Shown one piece after another: positions 24,587 through 34,864 of a stretch of DNA of 64,000 bases (position 1 is its first letter; each line of letters begins with the position of its first letter). The translations under genes were made by a program, and so were the position numbers. This DNA comes from Deinandra increscens subsp. villosa (lineage: Eukaryota > Streptophyta > Magnoliopsida > Asterales > Asteraceae), in assembly GCA_039602395.1 (NCBI GenBank), contig JBCNJP010000025.1:50921980-50985979 (forward strand), given 5' to 3'. The notes under the pieces are model-generated. The model saw only the letters and a program-made list of their open reading frames with translations, was not told where the DNA came from and did not search any database.

Positions 24587-27500
24587 TTAAAAGGAAATCA
24601 TGCCCAGCATATTTATAAGCTCATAAAAGCGGGGTTTATCAAAGGTTTTTGTGAAAATATCAGCTTTCTGGGCCTTGGTTTCAATAGGAATAACATCAAT
24701 AAACCCTTTTTCTTGAGCGTCACGGATTGCATGAACCCGGGTTTCGATGTGCTTTGTTCTCGTATGATGAATCGGGTTCTTGGAGATTCCAACAGCAGCT
24801 TCGTTGTCACAGAACAGCGGTGTATGAAGGAAATTGATTCCATAATCCATCATTTGGTGTTGGATCCACAGCACTTGACAACAGCAACTTGAGGCGGCAA
24901 TGTATTCAGCTTCACCTGTGGATAAAGAGACAGTTGTTTGCTTTTTGCTTTGCCATGAAACCAAGCATTCCCCCAGAAACTGGCATCCTCCAGAAACTGA
25001 CTTTCGATCGAGCTTGCATCCTCCGTGATCACTGTCGGAATATGAATTAAGTTCAAAGCTTCCACCCCTAGGATACCATAAACCCAATCTTGATGAACCT
25101 TTCAAATAACGGAAAATTCGCTTGACGGCCTTTTCGTGAGATTCCCTTGGGTCAGCTTGATAACGAGCACAGTAGCATACGGCAAAAGTGATGTCCGGAC
25201 GACTGGCTGTGAGATACATAAGAGACCCAATCATTGATCGATAATACTTAGGGTCAACCTGCTTTCCTTGATTGTCGGGAGTCAAGCATGTCTGAGAAGT
25301 GAAAGGAGTGAGTTCAGCAGAAGCGTCGTTCATCTTGTATTTCTTCAGAGTTTCCAGAATGTACTTTTCTTGATGGATGAGAATGCCGTCTGGCTTTTGT
25401 TCCACCTGCAAGCCAAGAAAGAAACACATTTCCCCCATCATACTCATTTCGAATTTCTCCTTCATCAATTCCTCAAACTCGCGACACAGCTTCTCATTTG
25501 TTGAACCAAAAATGATATCGTCTACATACACTTGAACAATCAGCACTTCGCCGTTGACCTCTTTCTTAAACAACGTCATGTCGATGGATCCACGTGTAAA
25601 ACCTTTACCCAAAAGATATTGAGTCAAAGTCTCGTACCAAATTCTGGGAGCCTGATGTAGACCGTAGAGAGATTTATCGAGCTTGTATACTTTGTCAGGA
25701 AACTCATGATCTTCGAAGCCTGGAGGTTGAAGCACATAGATTTCTTCATCAATATCCCCATATAAGAAAGCGCACTTGACGTCCATTTGAAACACCTTGA
25801 AGTCCTTGTGTGCAGCATGAGCCAGGAAAATTCGAATAGCTTCAATGCGTGCAACAGGTGCAAACACATCGGTATAGTCAATTCCTTCTTCTTGATAAAA
25901 CCCTTGAACCACCAGTCTTGCCTTGTTTCTAATCACAACACCTCTATCATCTGGCTTGTTCCGAAAGACCCACTTTGTACCAATTGGAACCTTGTTCTCT
26001 GGAAGATCCACTAATTCCCACACCTTCAGCTTTCTGAATTGTTGCAGCTCAGACTGCATGGAGTCCACCCAACTTGGATCTGCTAAAGCTTCTTTTATAT
26101 TTTTAGGAACGATCTGAGACAGAAAACACGCGAACAAACATTCATTGATCAATCCAGACTGATGACGAGTCCTCACTCCATCCGTAATAGAGCCAATGAC
26201 GTAGTCATGCGGATGATCTTTTAAGGTTTTGAAATTTGAGTCAAGGTTGAGGGGAGCGGGTTCGGAGGTTTGATGGGGTAATTCATGAGAGGAAGATGGA
26301 GGGTCGGGTTGATGCGTAGGTTGTGAGGATGAGGATTGGTTTTGCTGTTGAATTTCGGAGTGAGGGGTGATAATGACGAGAGGAGGATTATCATTTGCTT
26401 CAGCAAGGATAGGAAGATTGAATGACTTGAACAGAGTATCTGAATCATAAAACCATTCTGGTCCAGACCCGGTGTTGGGAGAGTTTGATTCTTGCCAGTC
26501 AACGTAGTAGGATTCCTGCACAATTCGAGTTCGTTTGTTATAAACTCTATAAGCTTTTTGTGAAGAAGAATACCCCATAAAGAAACATTCGTCGGAGACA
26601 GCTCCAAATTTCGTAATTTGAGCTTCGGTATTCAGCAATGTGCACGAACATCCAAACGGCTTAAAGAAATCAATCAGTGGCTTCCTTCCATGATACAGCT
26701 CATATGACGTCTTCATCTTATCTTTCACGATTAGGACACGGTTCAGCACGTAGGACGCACAGTTCACAGCTTCAGCCCAAAAGATAATCGGCAGCTTTGA
26801 TTCAATCAACATTGTACGAGCAGCTTCCACAAGTGTGCGATTCTTCCTTTCAGCAACTCCATTCTGCTGCGGAGTTCTTGCTGCACTGTATTGTCGAAGA
26901 ATCCCTTTGTTTGCGCAGAAAGAGTCAAAGATCTGATTACGAAATTCAGTTCCATTGTCGCTTCTGATTGCCTTGACTTTCTTACTTCTTGAACTTTCCA
27001 CGGACAGGATTATATTCTGTAAAGCTTCAGTCGTGTCACTCTTTTGCTTCAAGAACCTAACCCAAGAGTACCTGGAATAATCATCAGTGACAACAAGACA
27101 GTAAGATCTTTTACCCAGACTTTGGACACTAATAGGTCCAAATAAATCAGTGTGAAGCAATTCTAAGGGACTAGAAATAGAATTTTCCACTTTTGGCTTA
27201 TGTGGCTTTTTATGTTGTTTTCCTTTAGCACATGAAAGACATTTTTCAACGACAGAAAAATCTTTGTACGGAAGACCTCGGACCAAATTGTTTTTGACAA
27301 GATTATTTAGAATTTTGAAGTTTATGTGTCCTAAACGTCTATGCCACAAGAAGCACTCAGATACAGAAGCTTTTGAAAGTAAACAAGTCATGGAGGAAGA
27401 GTGAGATGCAGTGGATTTCATATTCAGCAAGTATGTGTCATTGATGCGAGGTGCACGCATCGCCACCATCTCTTCGGGCACATTGAATTCAGGCTTGAGA

Positions 27501-27805
27501 AACAGACATTCATTTGATTTGAACAACACAGGTATATTCTTGTCACAGATTTGTGACACGCTTAGAAGATTAAACTGCAATTCAGGAACATAGTTGACTT
27601 GCTCCAGAGTAAGAGACCCATATGACACATCTCCTTGTCCAACCATCTTTCCACCTCTCTTATCACCTGCAAAAGAAACAAACCCACCATCCACGATCCT
27701 GTAATTTGTAAGCAGGTCTTTCAACCCTGTCATATGCCGAGAGCATCCCGAATCTATATGCCAATAGCTATTTGCAGAGTTCTTCGGGAGTGCCTGGCAA
27801 TACAA
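24587..27805 (-). CDS. pol: Element A pol polyprotein (protease, integrase, RT, RNase H)
   Basis: Intact 1072-codon frame in copia domain order. Protease active site IDSGCSRHMTG (residues 17-27). Integrase zinc finger HRRLGH...CLSCAKGKQ (about 153-192), and integrase core with HTDLFGP (about 219), SDNGTEF (about 281) and GVAERKNRT (about 318). RT from about residue 590, with QMDVKCAFLYG and the catalytic YVDDIIFGS (YVDD 760-763). RNase H with DSDHGG and STGEAEY. It follows gag in the same frame after a single TAA, and the frame opens upstream without an ATG. It is expected to be made as Gag-Pol and cleaved by its own protease. Confidence 0.97.
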   Translation of the reverse strand: MYCQALPKNSANSYWHIDSGCSRHMTGLKDLLTNYRIVDGGFVSFAGDKRGGKMVGQGDVSYGSLTLEQVNYVPELQFNLLSVSQICDKNIPVLFKSNECLFLKPEFNVPEEMVAMRAPRINDTYLLNMKSTASHSSSMTCLLSKASVSECFLWHRRLGHINFKILNNLVKNNLVRGLPYKDFSVVEKCLSCAKGKQHKKPHKPKVENSISSPLELLHTDLFGPISVQSLGKRSYCLVVTDDYSRYSWVRFLKQKSDTTEALQNIILSVESSRSKKVKAIRSDNGTEFRNQIFDSFCANKGILRQYSAARTPQQNGVAERKNRTLVEAARTMLIESKLPIIFWAEAVNCASYVLNRVLIVKDKMKTSYELYHGRKPLIDFFKPFGCSCTLLNTEAQITKFGAVSDECFFMGYSSSQKAYRVYNKRTRIVQESYYVDWQESNSPNTGSGPEWFYDSDTLFKSFNLPILAEANDNPPLVIITPHSEIQQQNQSSSSQPTHQPDPPSSSHELPHQTSEPAPLNLDSNFKTLKDHPHDYVIGSITDGVRTRHQSGLINECLFACFLSQIVPKNIKEALADPSWVDSMQSELQQFRKLKVWELVDLPENKVPIGTKWVFRNKPDDRGVVIRNKARLVVQGFYQEEGIDYTDVFAPVARIEAIRIFLAHAAHKDFKVFQMDVKCAFLYGDIDEEIYVLQPPGFEDHEFPDKVYKLDKSLYGLHQAPRIWYETLTQYLLGKGFTRGSIDMTLFKKEVNGEVLIVQVYVDDIIFGSTNEKLCREFEELMKEKFEMSMMGEMCFFLGLQVEQKPDGILIHQEKYILETLKKYKMNDASAELTPFTSQTCLTPDNQGKQVDPKYYRSMIGSLMYLTASRPDITFAVCYCARYQADPRESHEKAVKRIFRYLKGSSRLGLWYPRGGSFELNSYSDSDHGGCKLDRKSVSGGCQFLGECLVSWQSKKQTTVSLSTGEAEYIAASSCCCQVLWIQHQMMDYGINFLHTPLFCDNEAAVGISKNPIHHTRTKHIETRVHAIRDAQEKGFIDVIPIETKAQKADIFTKTFDKPRFYELINMLGMISF

Positions 27806-27814
27806 GACAAGAAA

Positions 27815-30448
27815 TTACTTAATAACGGGTACCCAGACTTTTGCACTTCTGGGATTTGTAACTTTCTGCTTTCCTCCAAAGAATTGTTTTACAAAACTGG
27901 TTACCTTGTGGCCAAAGGATCTATCATGGTTTGTTTGATTTAATTTCTCTTTGCAATGTTTAACAACATGATCATCCTTACCACATCTGAAACAGTGAGA
28001 TTTGTGACTTGTGCAGGAGGAAGTTTCTGAAAGACTTTCCTCCTCATAATCTGATGTTTTAGAATCAGAATCACTGTTGATTTCGAAATCCACATTTGTT
28101 TTATCATTTGAAATCTTTGGATTATTAATTTTAATAACGGTTTTGGCAGGTTTAGTTTTCAAAGATGATTTCTTCTCTTGAGAAACATGATTTTCGGTAG
28201 GTTTTGAAATTCGTATTGGAGTGAAAGAAGGAATTGGATTAGAAAGAAATTTGTTGAAGCAATTTTGAGATGTACTTGCATGACATTGATCATTTTCATT
28301 TGAAACATAACTTTCTTGATTAACAGACACGGACTCATCACTACAGCTATCTAAAGAAGAACAACTACTAGCTATACTACTATCTGTGCTAGACTTCTTG
28401 GAATGAGAACTACTACTCGTAACAGACTCCTTAGATTTAAGACTACCGCATCCAAGCCCACTTGTGTTACCATATCCATAATCAAAATCCTCCCTGATCT
28501 CCTTATGGTTAACTCCTTCTAGACCTGCATGCAAACTGTTAGCATCACTAGGAATTAAATCATTTAGAGGATGAGGTTTAGGAGTGGGTGAGTAACAATG
28601 CGTGCTTGGAGGAGGGTAAACTTTAGGAAACACCTTTTCCTTTTCCTCCAAACCCACCCCAGTTTTTATTCTAGCTCCTCGTTGTTTAACGAGCATCTCA
28701 TCAACTTTCATTTGAGAAACAGTCCATCTATCTAACTTAGTCTGAAGTTGAGAGGCTTCGAATTGAGCTAATGTAACTCTTTCAGAAAGCATGTTTAATT
28801 CAACATTTTTAGCAAGAAGAGTTTGTTTTAAATGTTCATTTTCATGCATTGCCTCATTTAATTTCACAAAATATTTTGCTTCATTTTCCTTTAATTGGGT
28901 GTTCATAGTTTTTAATTCATCGTTGTTGTCAATCAACAGTCGATTGGCCTTGTAGATGCCGAACAAACGAATTCTACAAGGATAAGAGCACATATCTTGA
29001 ACAGATTCATATGAAAGACCCATTATTACCTTTTCTGCAGCAAGGGCTTTCTCACAGGTGCACGCGGGTGTGCTTGTTGTTTTCTCATTCATCTTCTTCT
29101 CAACTTCTCCCTTCTCACAGCTGTTAACTGTGGGGTCATTTCTTTGTTCATGAATTTGTGCCGCAAGCGCTTGATTTATGGCTTCCTCAGCTTCAGAGAC
29201 CTCCGAACTCCAGTCAAAGTTAGTCAGAAGAGCCACTTCTTTCTTTGGCTTGGCTTCAGCGTTGTCGGTGATAGGGATGACTCGAGTTGCAGGCTCAGAG
29301 GTCGGTTCAGTGACAATTGGACTCGGGCATTCTCTCTTGAAATGGCCAAGTTGCTTACAGTTGTAACATCTTAGCTTAGCCTTATCGAATCCAACTTTTC
29401 CATTTTGATTCTTGAAAGTGTTTCTCCCAGTACGTTCGAAGAACTTTCTAGCACGAACGGTCAACATGGCCATTTGCCATTTTAAGTCGGTTTCTTCCAA
29501 ATCATCTGGGTCAACTTGGTACATATCCTCAGCAGTCAGAGTCGAACCTTGAAGTTCTCCAGCAGCGAAAGCTTGATAACTGTTGGTAAACATTGAGAAC
29601 AATCCCATGAATTCGGGTGAGATCTGGGATGTTTGCTGAGCAGCGGCAGAAGCAGTTGAGGATGAACCAGACCCAAGATGAGCAGATTGAATTTGAGATG
29701 AGGCTCCTTTGGGTGTAACAGTTGAGATGAGAGCCGAATTCGGAGAATACACTTTAGCAGGACCCATGGCTTGATTGTACTCTCTCCTTTGAACATCCAG
29801 CTCAAATGACTTAAGCTTGTTAATTACATCCATAAGCTTGTAATCGGAGAAACCCCTCTCTTGTTTCAACATACGAACCTGAATGCTCCACTCGGGTGGA
29901 AGAGCATCCAGCAGCTTCTTGATTTGTTCAGAGTTAGTGAGTCCTGAATCATACTTCTTCAGATTGCTTGACACGGTCAGAAAACGGTTTGTCAAATCAA
30001 TTAACTTTTCATTCTTCATGCTAGTGAACGAATTGAATTCTTTAGTTGCTTGGGCTTCTTTGTCCTTCACAAGATCTTCATTACCGTCATAAAACTCACA
30101 AAGAGCATCAAACAAACTTTTTGCATCAGAGTGCTCAGCGAAACGATTGTAGATTTCTTGCGACAAGCATAGAGAGAGAGCACCAAGAGCCTTTTGATCT
30201 CGATCAATAAGTTTCAAATCCTTCTCAGTAAAGGAAGACGGATTGCTGTTGATCTGGGTTACTTCACCAGTAGTGGTGGTTGGAACATGAGGTCCGTCGA
30301 CGATCGACAACCATTGATTGTGATCGGTGTACAGAAAGAACGATTTCAGACATCGTTTCCAGTCTTCAAAATTGTCTCCGTTGATCAGCCTCGGTGGTCG
30401 GTTTGGAGCAATGCTTTCAGAGTCAGCAGCATTGGTACTTAAAGCCAT
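27815..30448 (-). CDS. gag: Element A gag polyprotein
   Basis: 877 codons from ATG. N-terminal capsid domain of the copia UBN2 type (RLINGDNFEDWKRCLKSFF; SLFDALCEFYDGNED). First CCHC zinc knuckle CYNCKQLGHFKREC at residues 361-374. Then a Glu/Lys-rich coiled coil (about 500-620), Ser-rich linkers and a second knuckle CFRCGKDDHVVKHC at 819-832. Two widely spaced knuckles and a long Gag are usual for this group. It ends KVWVPVIK-TAA. It should form the virus-like particle and bind genomic RNA. Confidence 0.95.
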   Translation of the reverse strand: MALSTNAADSESIAPNRPPRLINGDNFEDWKRCLKSFFLYTDHNQWLSIVDGPHVPTTTTGEVTQINSNPSSFTEKDLKLIDRDQKALGALSLCLSQEIYNRFAEHSDAKSLFDALCEFYDGNEDLVKDKEAQATKEFNSFTSMKNEKLIDLTNRFLTVSSNLKKYDSGLTNSEQIKKLLDALPPEWSIQVRMLKQERGFSDYKLMDVINKLKSFELDVQRREYNQAMGPAKVYSPNSALISTVTPKGASSQIQSAHLGSGSSSTASAAAQQTSQISPEFMGLFSMFTNSYQAFAAGELQGSTLTAEDMYQVDPDDLEETDLKWQMAMLTVRARKFFERTGRNTFKNQNGKVGFDKAKLRCYNCKQLGHFKRECPSPIVTEPTSEPATRVIPITDNAEAKPKKEVALLTNFDWSSEVSEAEEAINQALAAQIHEQRNDPTVNSCEKGEVEKKMNEKTTSTPACTCEKALAAEKVIMGLSYESVQDMCSYPCRIRLFGIYKANRLLIDNNDELKTMNTQLKENEAKYFVKLNEAMHENEHLKQTLLAKNVELNMLSERVTLAQFEASQLQTKLDRWTVSQMKVDEMLVKQRGARIKTGVGLEEKEKVFPKVYPPPSTHCYSPTPKPHPLNDLIPSDANSLHAGLEGVNHKEIREDFDYGYGNTSGLGCGSLKSKESVTSSSSHSKKSSTDSSIASSCSSLDSCSDESVSVNQESYVSNENDQCHASTSQNCFNKFLSNPIPSFTPIRISKPTENHVSQEKKSSLKTKPAKTVIKINNPKISNDKTNVDFEINSDSDSKTSDYEEESLSETSSCTSHKSHCFRCGKDDHVVKHCKEKLNQTNHDRSFGHKVTSFVKQFFGGKQKVTNPRSAKVWVPVIK

Positions 30449-31095
30449 CTCAAATTAGCCTGAAATAAGAAAGACACAAACAAACAAAGAACAAGACAAT
30501 TTGGTTAGTTTCGCTGGGAGAATTAGTTTCGCCAGCAATTTCGCTCGGAAATCCTGATCAGGTGAACAATTTCGCTGGAACTTATAGTTTCGCCAGCAGT
30601 TTCGCTTGGGAACACTGAACCAATTCAGCAATTTCGCCAACTAGTTTCGCTGTATGCACGGGCAGTACTTTCGTTAGGAAATACCCGATGACACACAGTT
30701 TCGCTAGCTAGATTCGCTGGAAACTGGTTTGAACTTTCGTTCAAAAATAATGTTGTTTCGCCAGTAGTTTCGTCCAAAACAATTATATGATTCACGGCGA
30801 CACTATAGTTTCGCTGTATAGTATCGCTGGAAGAGACAGCAGTTTCGCTGTATAGTGTCGCTGGAAGAACCTCAGTTTCGCCCAGAACAGAAAACCCTCT
30901 TTTTGAAGAAGAAATGATCACAAACCAATCCAAATCACTATTGAGTAATGATCAGTTGATTGCATATGCTTCAGGACATCAAAACATACAATATTCAACC
31001 AATTTTCAATCCAAAACAATCAGATTACAGATCCAAATAGATTTTCAAAAGTTTTACCAAAAACACTCAAAAACACCAAAAATCAAGAGCACAAT
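30449..31095 (-). repeat. Element A 5' leader with TTTCGCT array
   Basis: Untranslated leader. About 20 copies of AGTTTCGCT and variants lie at 30505-30890. The stretch from about 30642 to 30895 is colinear with the gypsy LTR Gy1 at about 4639-4930. Both contain, in order, GCACGGGCAG, AATACCCGATGACACA, TTTGAACTTTCGTTCA and paired TAGTGTCGCTG words. Confidence 0.85.
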
Positions 31096-31108
31096 GGCTC
31101 TGATACCA
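31096..31108 (-). promoter_or_regulatory. Primer-binding site of element A
   Basis: TGGTATCAGAGCC on the minus strand, three bases from the 5' LTR edge at 31112. Confidence 0.95.
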
Positions 31109-31111
31109 TAT

Positions 31112-31590
31112 TGTTGGTCCTCACTGATCTTAATCAGTGCTAATGAAGGTGTTTTGAGAAGAAAACCAATCAAATATCAATAAAAGATGATTTCCAATAG
31201 CTAAAATGGGTTTTTAGTATTGAACAATCACAACTACAACCAAATAGATGATAAGAGATGAACAATAGCTACAAAGATTGAATAGAATGCTCCTAGCCGT
31301 CACCAAACTTACCAATAATCAGAAATCTTGTATTAGGGTTGCTAAAGTTGCAAAAGGTTACAAATGAGGTGCACAAAGGCGACTATTTATACAGATCAGT
31401 AGACAGTTTCGCTGGCAGTTTCGCTGGCCAAGCGAAACTGTCACTGAGACAACCCTAATCTAGATACCGAGCGAAACAACAGTTTCGCTCGGTAGTTTCG
31501 CTAGCTAACAAAAAGACAACATTACAAATGAAACTAAACTAAACAAGCCGACTAAACAAAACTATGAATTCCTCCCTACATTGATCTTCA
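31112..31590 (-). mobile_element. Element A 5' LTR
   Basis: 479 bases, about 99.5% like the 3' LTR (one 1-base indel and one substitution noticed). A TATAAATAG box lies on the minus strand. The 36-base palindromic block at 31405-31440 is identical to the block at 5441-5476 in Gy1. Confidence 0.95.
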
Positions 31591-31595
31591 GCTGT

Positions 31596-32900
31596 TACCG
31601 TTGAGAAGCTTCAAAACAAGATCTATATGCTTCAAGATGAAAATGTTCTATACAGAGACAAGAATGAAGTGTTAACAAAAGATGTTGAGATCTACAAGCA
31701 AAAGAGAGAAAATGTGCTTGAAGAATTATATGCTGAATGTGAGATCCGGAAGTTACAAACTTACGAATATGATGATCTCAAAGCAAAATTCATCAAGTCA
31801 CAACAAGAGGTGTTTGAAGGTCAACAGAAGATTAATGATTTAAAATTGGAGATTTTGGAGTTGAAAAGGCAAGTGAAGAACTGCAATTTGTCACCGTCAT
31901 TGCTTAACTTCTTATACAAGCAGCATCAGAGTTCGGAAAGTTCTAAGAAGGATGATGTTCACTTGGTTCCTCAACCAGTGGATTTGATTGAAGTTACTGC
32001 TGCTCAGATTGATCCAAAAGATGACTTGCATGATTATTCCAAGTTTGCCACTCCATCCAAGAAGAACAAGTACAAGTCTAAAAAGAAGGAGAAACCTTTG
32101 GGTGAAGCTCCAAAATTTGTTTCAAAGTCTGTATTGCTGGAAAATGAGAAAGTATTTGATAAGGTTGTTTCCAGTTCTTCATCTGCAACCGAAGAAGAGA
32201 AAGTTTTGATTGAAAAGAACAAGCTAAAGGATATCAAAGGCAAATTCACCAGTGAAGCTAAGTCAAGGAATGCTTCAGGTTCGTCGTCCAATTCTTCAAA
32301 GCCTCAAGGATCTAAACATAAAGGTTTAGGTTACAAAGTGTTGGAAGAACCGGTTCAAGCAACGAAACAGTGAAGGCTGAGAAGGTTCTTAAAGCAAAAG
32401 TTACAAAGAAATCACCATCTCAGAAGGAATTTTCTTATTATTCTGGAAGATCTTCATCTTCAAGGAGTCCATCTCCTGGGTATGATTCTTCTGATGGTTT
32501 CTTTGATCACTTTCATTCTGAACATTCATCTGATTCTCAACAATCAAAACATTTTTCAAACAATTTTAGAGAAAGACTTTGTTATGTATGTCGTCAACTA
32601 GGTCATCTAGCTGCTGATTGTCCGACGACTGCATATATCCACAAAACTGCAAAATATGTGGATAACATAGGTTAAATTTTTTATGAACCATGGTCCTCAA
32701 AGCTTAAGTCAACTCGTAAATCGTCTTGGTCTAAATCAAGTACGTCGGTTGAATCTGATTCGGGTTCTGATAAAAAATTACAACGTTTACAAGTTTGGAA
32801 ACCAAAAGTTGTTCCCAAGGCCAACAATGACTTTGTGGAAGACACCGGGCCACCCGACGCTGTTGAATCGGGTCGATCCCAACGCGACTAATATTTTATT
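31596..32900 (+). pseudogene. gag: Element B gag, 3' part, decayed
   Basis: Continues the Gag coiled coil interrupted by A, then a Lys/Ser-rich linker and a second CCHC knuckle (CYVCRQLGHLAADC, 32580-32621). A frameshift occurs near 32370 and another after 32640. A Gag tail with VEDTGPPDAVESG ends about 32890. No protease motif follows, and the sequence passes straight into the 3' non-coding region. The same ending is found in C. Confidence 0.82.
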
Positions 32901-33553
32901 TGGTGTCAAGCAGGTGTTTCAGGAAGACCTTTCGGTGATTGGAAAATTGCTGATTGTGAAATATCTGTTCTAATTAAATTGAATTTCAAAATCACTTCTG
33001 TTTTTTCAAAAGGCTACACTGCTAGTATTCGTGTTGGTTGATCATTTTTTCTTGTTTTCACTTCGTCTCATTTTGAGGGGGAGTTTGTTTTTGCAAACTA
33101 CAAAAATAGTGTTTTGTTTTTCAAATCGTAAAAATGAAAATCTATAAATAGAGTTGTCATTTTTAGGGGGAGAAATTTGGAAAAGACAAAAAGATTGAAA
33201 AATGCAAAAAGCCATTGAAAAATGCAAAAAGCCAAAAACATTGAAAAATGAGAAATTGTATTCGACATGATTGGGAAATGATGGTACATTGGCTGACATT
33301 GTCTGTCTCATGGATAAAGTAAATGAAAAGGCCATAAGACCATTTGATCGATGTGCAAGGTAGGCTCAACAAATCAGAAAGTAAACAAATGTGATATACA
33401 CTAAAATCTGATGTTTGACCTAGTGGACAACATCTTGATACATATCTCATGATATATCAAGAAAAAGGATATGTGAAAAATACAATGAGAAGTCACTGTG
33501 TATACATGTGTTCATTTTGCAAAGATTTAAACTTGTTTGATTTTCTTTATTTT
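32901..33553 (+). other. Element B post-gag non-coding region
   Basis: Non-coding. PPT-like GAGGGGGAGTTT at about 33075-33085 and TAGGGGGAG at about 33164-33172. Colinear with C 8490-9140. Confidence 0.55.
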
Positions 33554-33791
33554 GTCAAACGATCGGACTTTCTCTGCGTGTCGAAAGACCGACCTGATCG
33601 TTGTTCGTTTGACGTTCTGCTTTATTTTCTTTGGTGTTTCGTATAACTCATCGGACTTTCTTTGCGTGTACGGGAGTACCGACCTGATTGTTGTTGAGTT
33701 ATACAACTTCAACTTGTTTTATTTTCTTTTTTTGTTAAATCCGAGGCCTTATCCGCATATCGAAAGATCGACCATAAGGTAGACGATTTAA
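33554..33791 (+). other. Element B triple hairpin array
   Basis: b1: GTCAAACGA (33554-33562) with TCGTTTGAC (33605-33613). b2: GTATAACTCA (33641-33650) with TGAGTTATAC (33695-33704). b3: TTAAATC (33735-33741) with GATTTAA (33785-33791), with an inner stem CCTTAT/ATAAGG (33747-33752, 33774-33779). b1 also has an inner stem CGG-A-CTTTC with GAAAG-A-CCG around a GCGTG loop. In b2 the same inner stem is kept with G-T wobbles (CTTTC/GGGAG). Confidence 0.78.
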
Positions 33792-34525
33792 TGTTCTTAT
33801 TTCTTTTTGCATGGAACACAGTTGACTATATCATGGTTACAATCATTGTGTGATTACAATCACAAATGAGATCACAAAATGTGATAAGCAAAAGCATATC
33901 TGAGTATATCTGATAGTGTGGGGTACACTGGTCAATGCAAATTTAATCAATACCTTAACATATCCAGATGTTATGAGTATGATTGTGCCAGAGTTTAAAG
34001 TTGGACAAACTATATCTGCAATCGGCATGGCTTATGTGCTTCAATAATTGAAATTGAAATGTAGTGCAACATGTTATGACCAATATGATCCCAAGTTGTG
34101 ATCTTTCTCACAAAAGACAAAAATAGTGTCTGATTCTGTAATGCCTTTACATTTCTAATCAGAAAATATCAAAAAGATTTTGGGTGTGTTTGGATATAAA
34201 GTTTCTAAAAGCCAAAAAGATTTTGTTTCTTATTTGTTTTCGATTGATCAACACGAATTAAAAAATCACGTTTTCAAAATCAATATATCTTGGAGTCTCG
34301 AAGAGACATTTTGCACCAAGATTATTTATGTTGGCAGGTTTCTTAGTGGGAAGAGAACATCACAATTTCAAGTCTTCTGAAGGTTGTTGATAAAGAGATT
34401 ACACACGATACAATATTAAGTATTAAAGATTGAACTCATCGTCAAGATCGAGGAAGAGTTTGATTGAAGATACAAGATACAAGTGTGAATGGAGAAGATG
34501 ATACTGCACATGCCGAGGGGGAGTT
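33792..34525 (+). other. Element B 3' untranslated region and polypurine tract
   Basis: Non-coding, colinear with C 9385-10231. It ends in the polypurine tract GAGGGGGAG (about 34514-34523) abutting the 3' LTR. Confidence 0.6.
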
Positions 34526-34864
34526 TGTTGATACATGGTCCTTGATCGTCATGTGAAGTATCGAATACAAGACGGATCACACAAGATTGCTGAGGTCCGA
34601 ACTCCCAGCGAACCTGGAGTTCGGACAGCCCCGAGCTTGTGGCCGAACCTGAGGTTCGGCCAGTCGTGTTTCAGCCTTATAAATAGGTCGTCTTGTATTG
34701 TAGAAGGGATAACAGTCTAAGCTTCCGCGTCATATATTCTCTATGTACTCTGTGATCTCTGTGGTTAATACAAAGCTCATTTGTATTTACTGTTTGTGTT
34801 TCATCTCGTATTTCATTGATTTCATTACGACTAAGAAGAAGATCCATACGCTCACGCACTTTCA
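34526..34864 (+). mobile_element. Element B 3' LTR
   Basis: 339 bases, near-identical to the 5' LTR. It lacks 5 bases near 34770 that are present in the 5' copy, with a few substitutions. Confidence 0.95.

Larger units (their letters stand above)
18870..31590 (-). mobile_element. Element A: autonomous-type Sirevirus copia element, 12.7 kb
   Basis: Complete minus-strand element inside the gag of B, flanked by a perfect GCTGT target duplication (18865-18869 and 31591-31595). Order from right to left: 5' LTR, PBS, leader array, gag, pol, hairpin array, PPT-like tracts, promoter-like array, aORF (one frameshift), PPT, 3' LTR. The LTRs (479 and 478 bases) differ at only about two positions that I can see, so insertion is recent and later than B. 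Gag and pol are open throughout. Confidence 0.95.
16204..34864 (+). mobile_element. Element B: gag-only Sirevirus-type copia element, interrupted by A
   Basis: Complete from LTR to LTR, about 5.9 kb without A. Order: 5' LTR, PBS, leader with GTTCGG array, gag (17051 on, broken by A at 18869/31596), non-coding region with PPT-like tracts, triple hairpin array, polypurine tract and 3' LTR. There is no pol and no aORF. Flanks TCTAA (16199-16203) and TCCAA (34865-34869) are a target duplication with one mismatch. The LTRs differ by a 5-base indel and a few substitutions. It must depend on another element for RT, integrase and protease. Confidence 0.9.

Noticed and set aside
32683..32973. Possible start of pol after the gag of B
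   Set aside because: No DSG protease motif or integrase zinc finger follows; the sequence becomes the conserved 3' non-coding region also seen in C.
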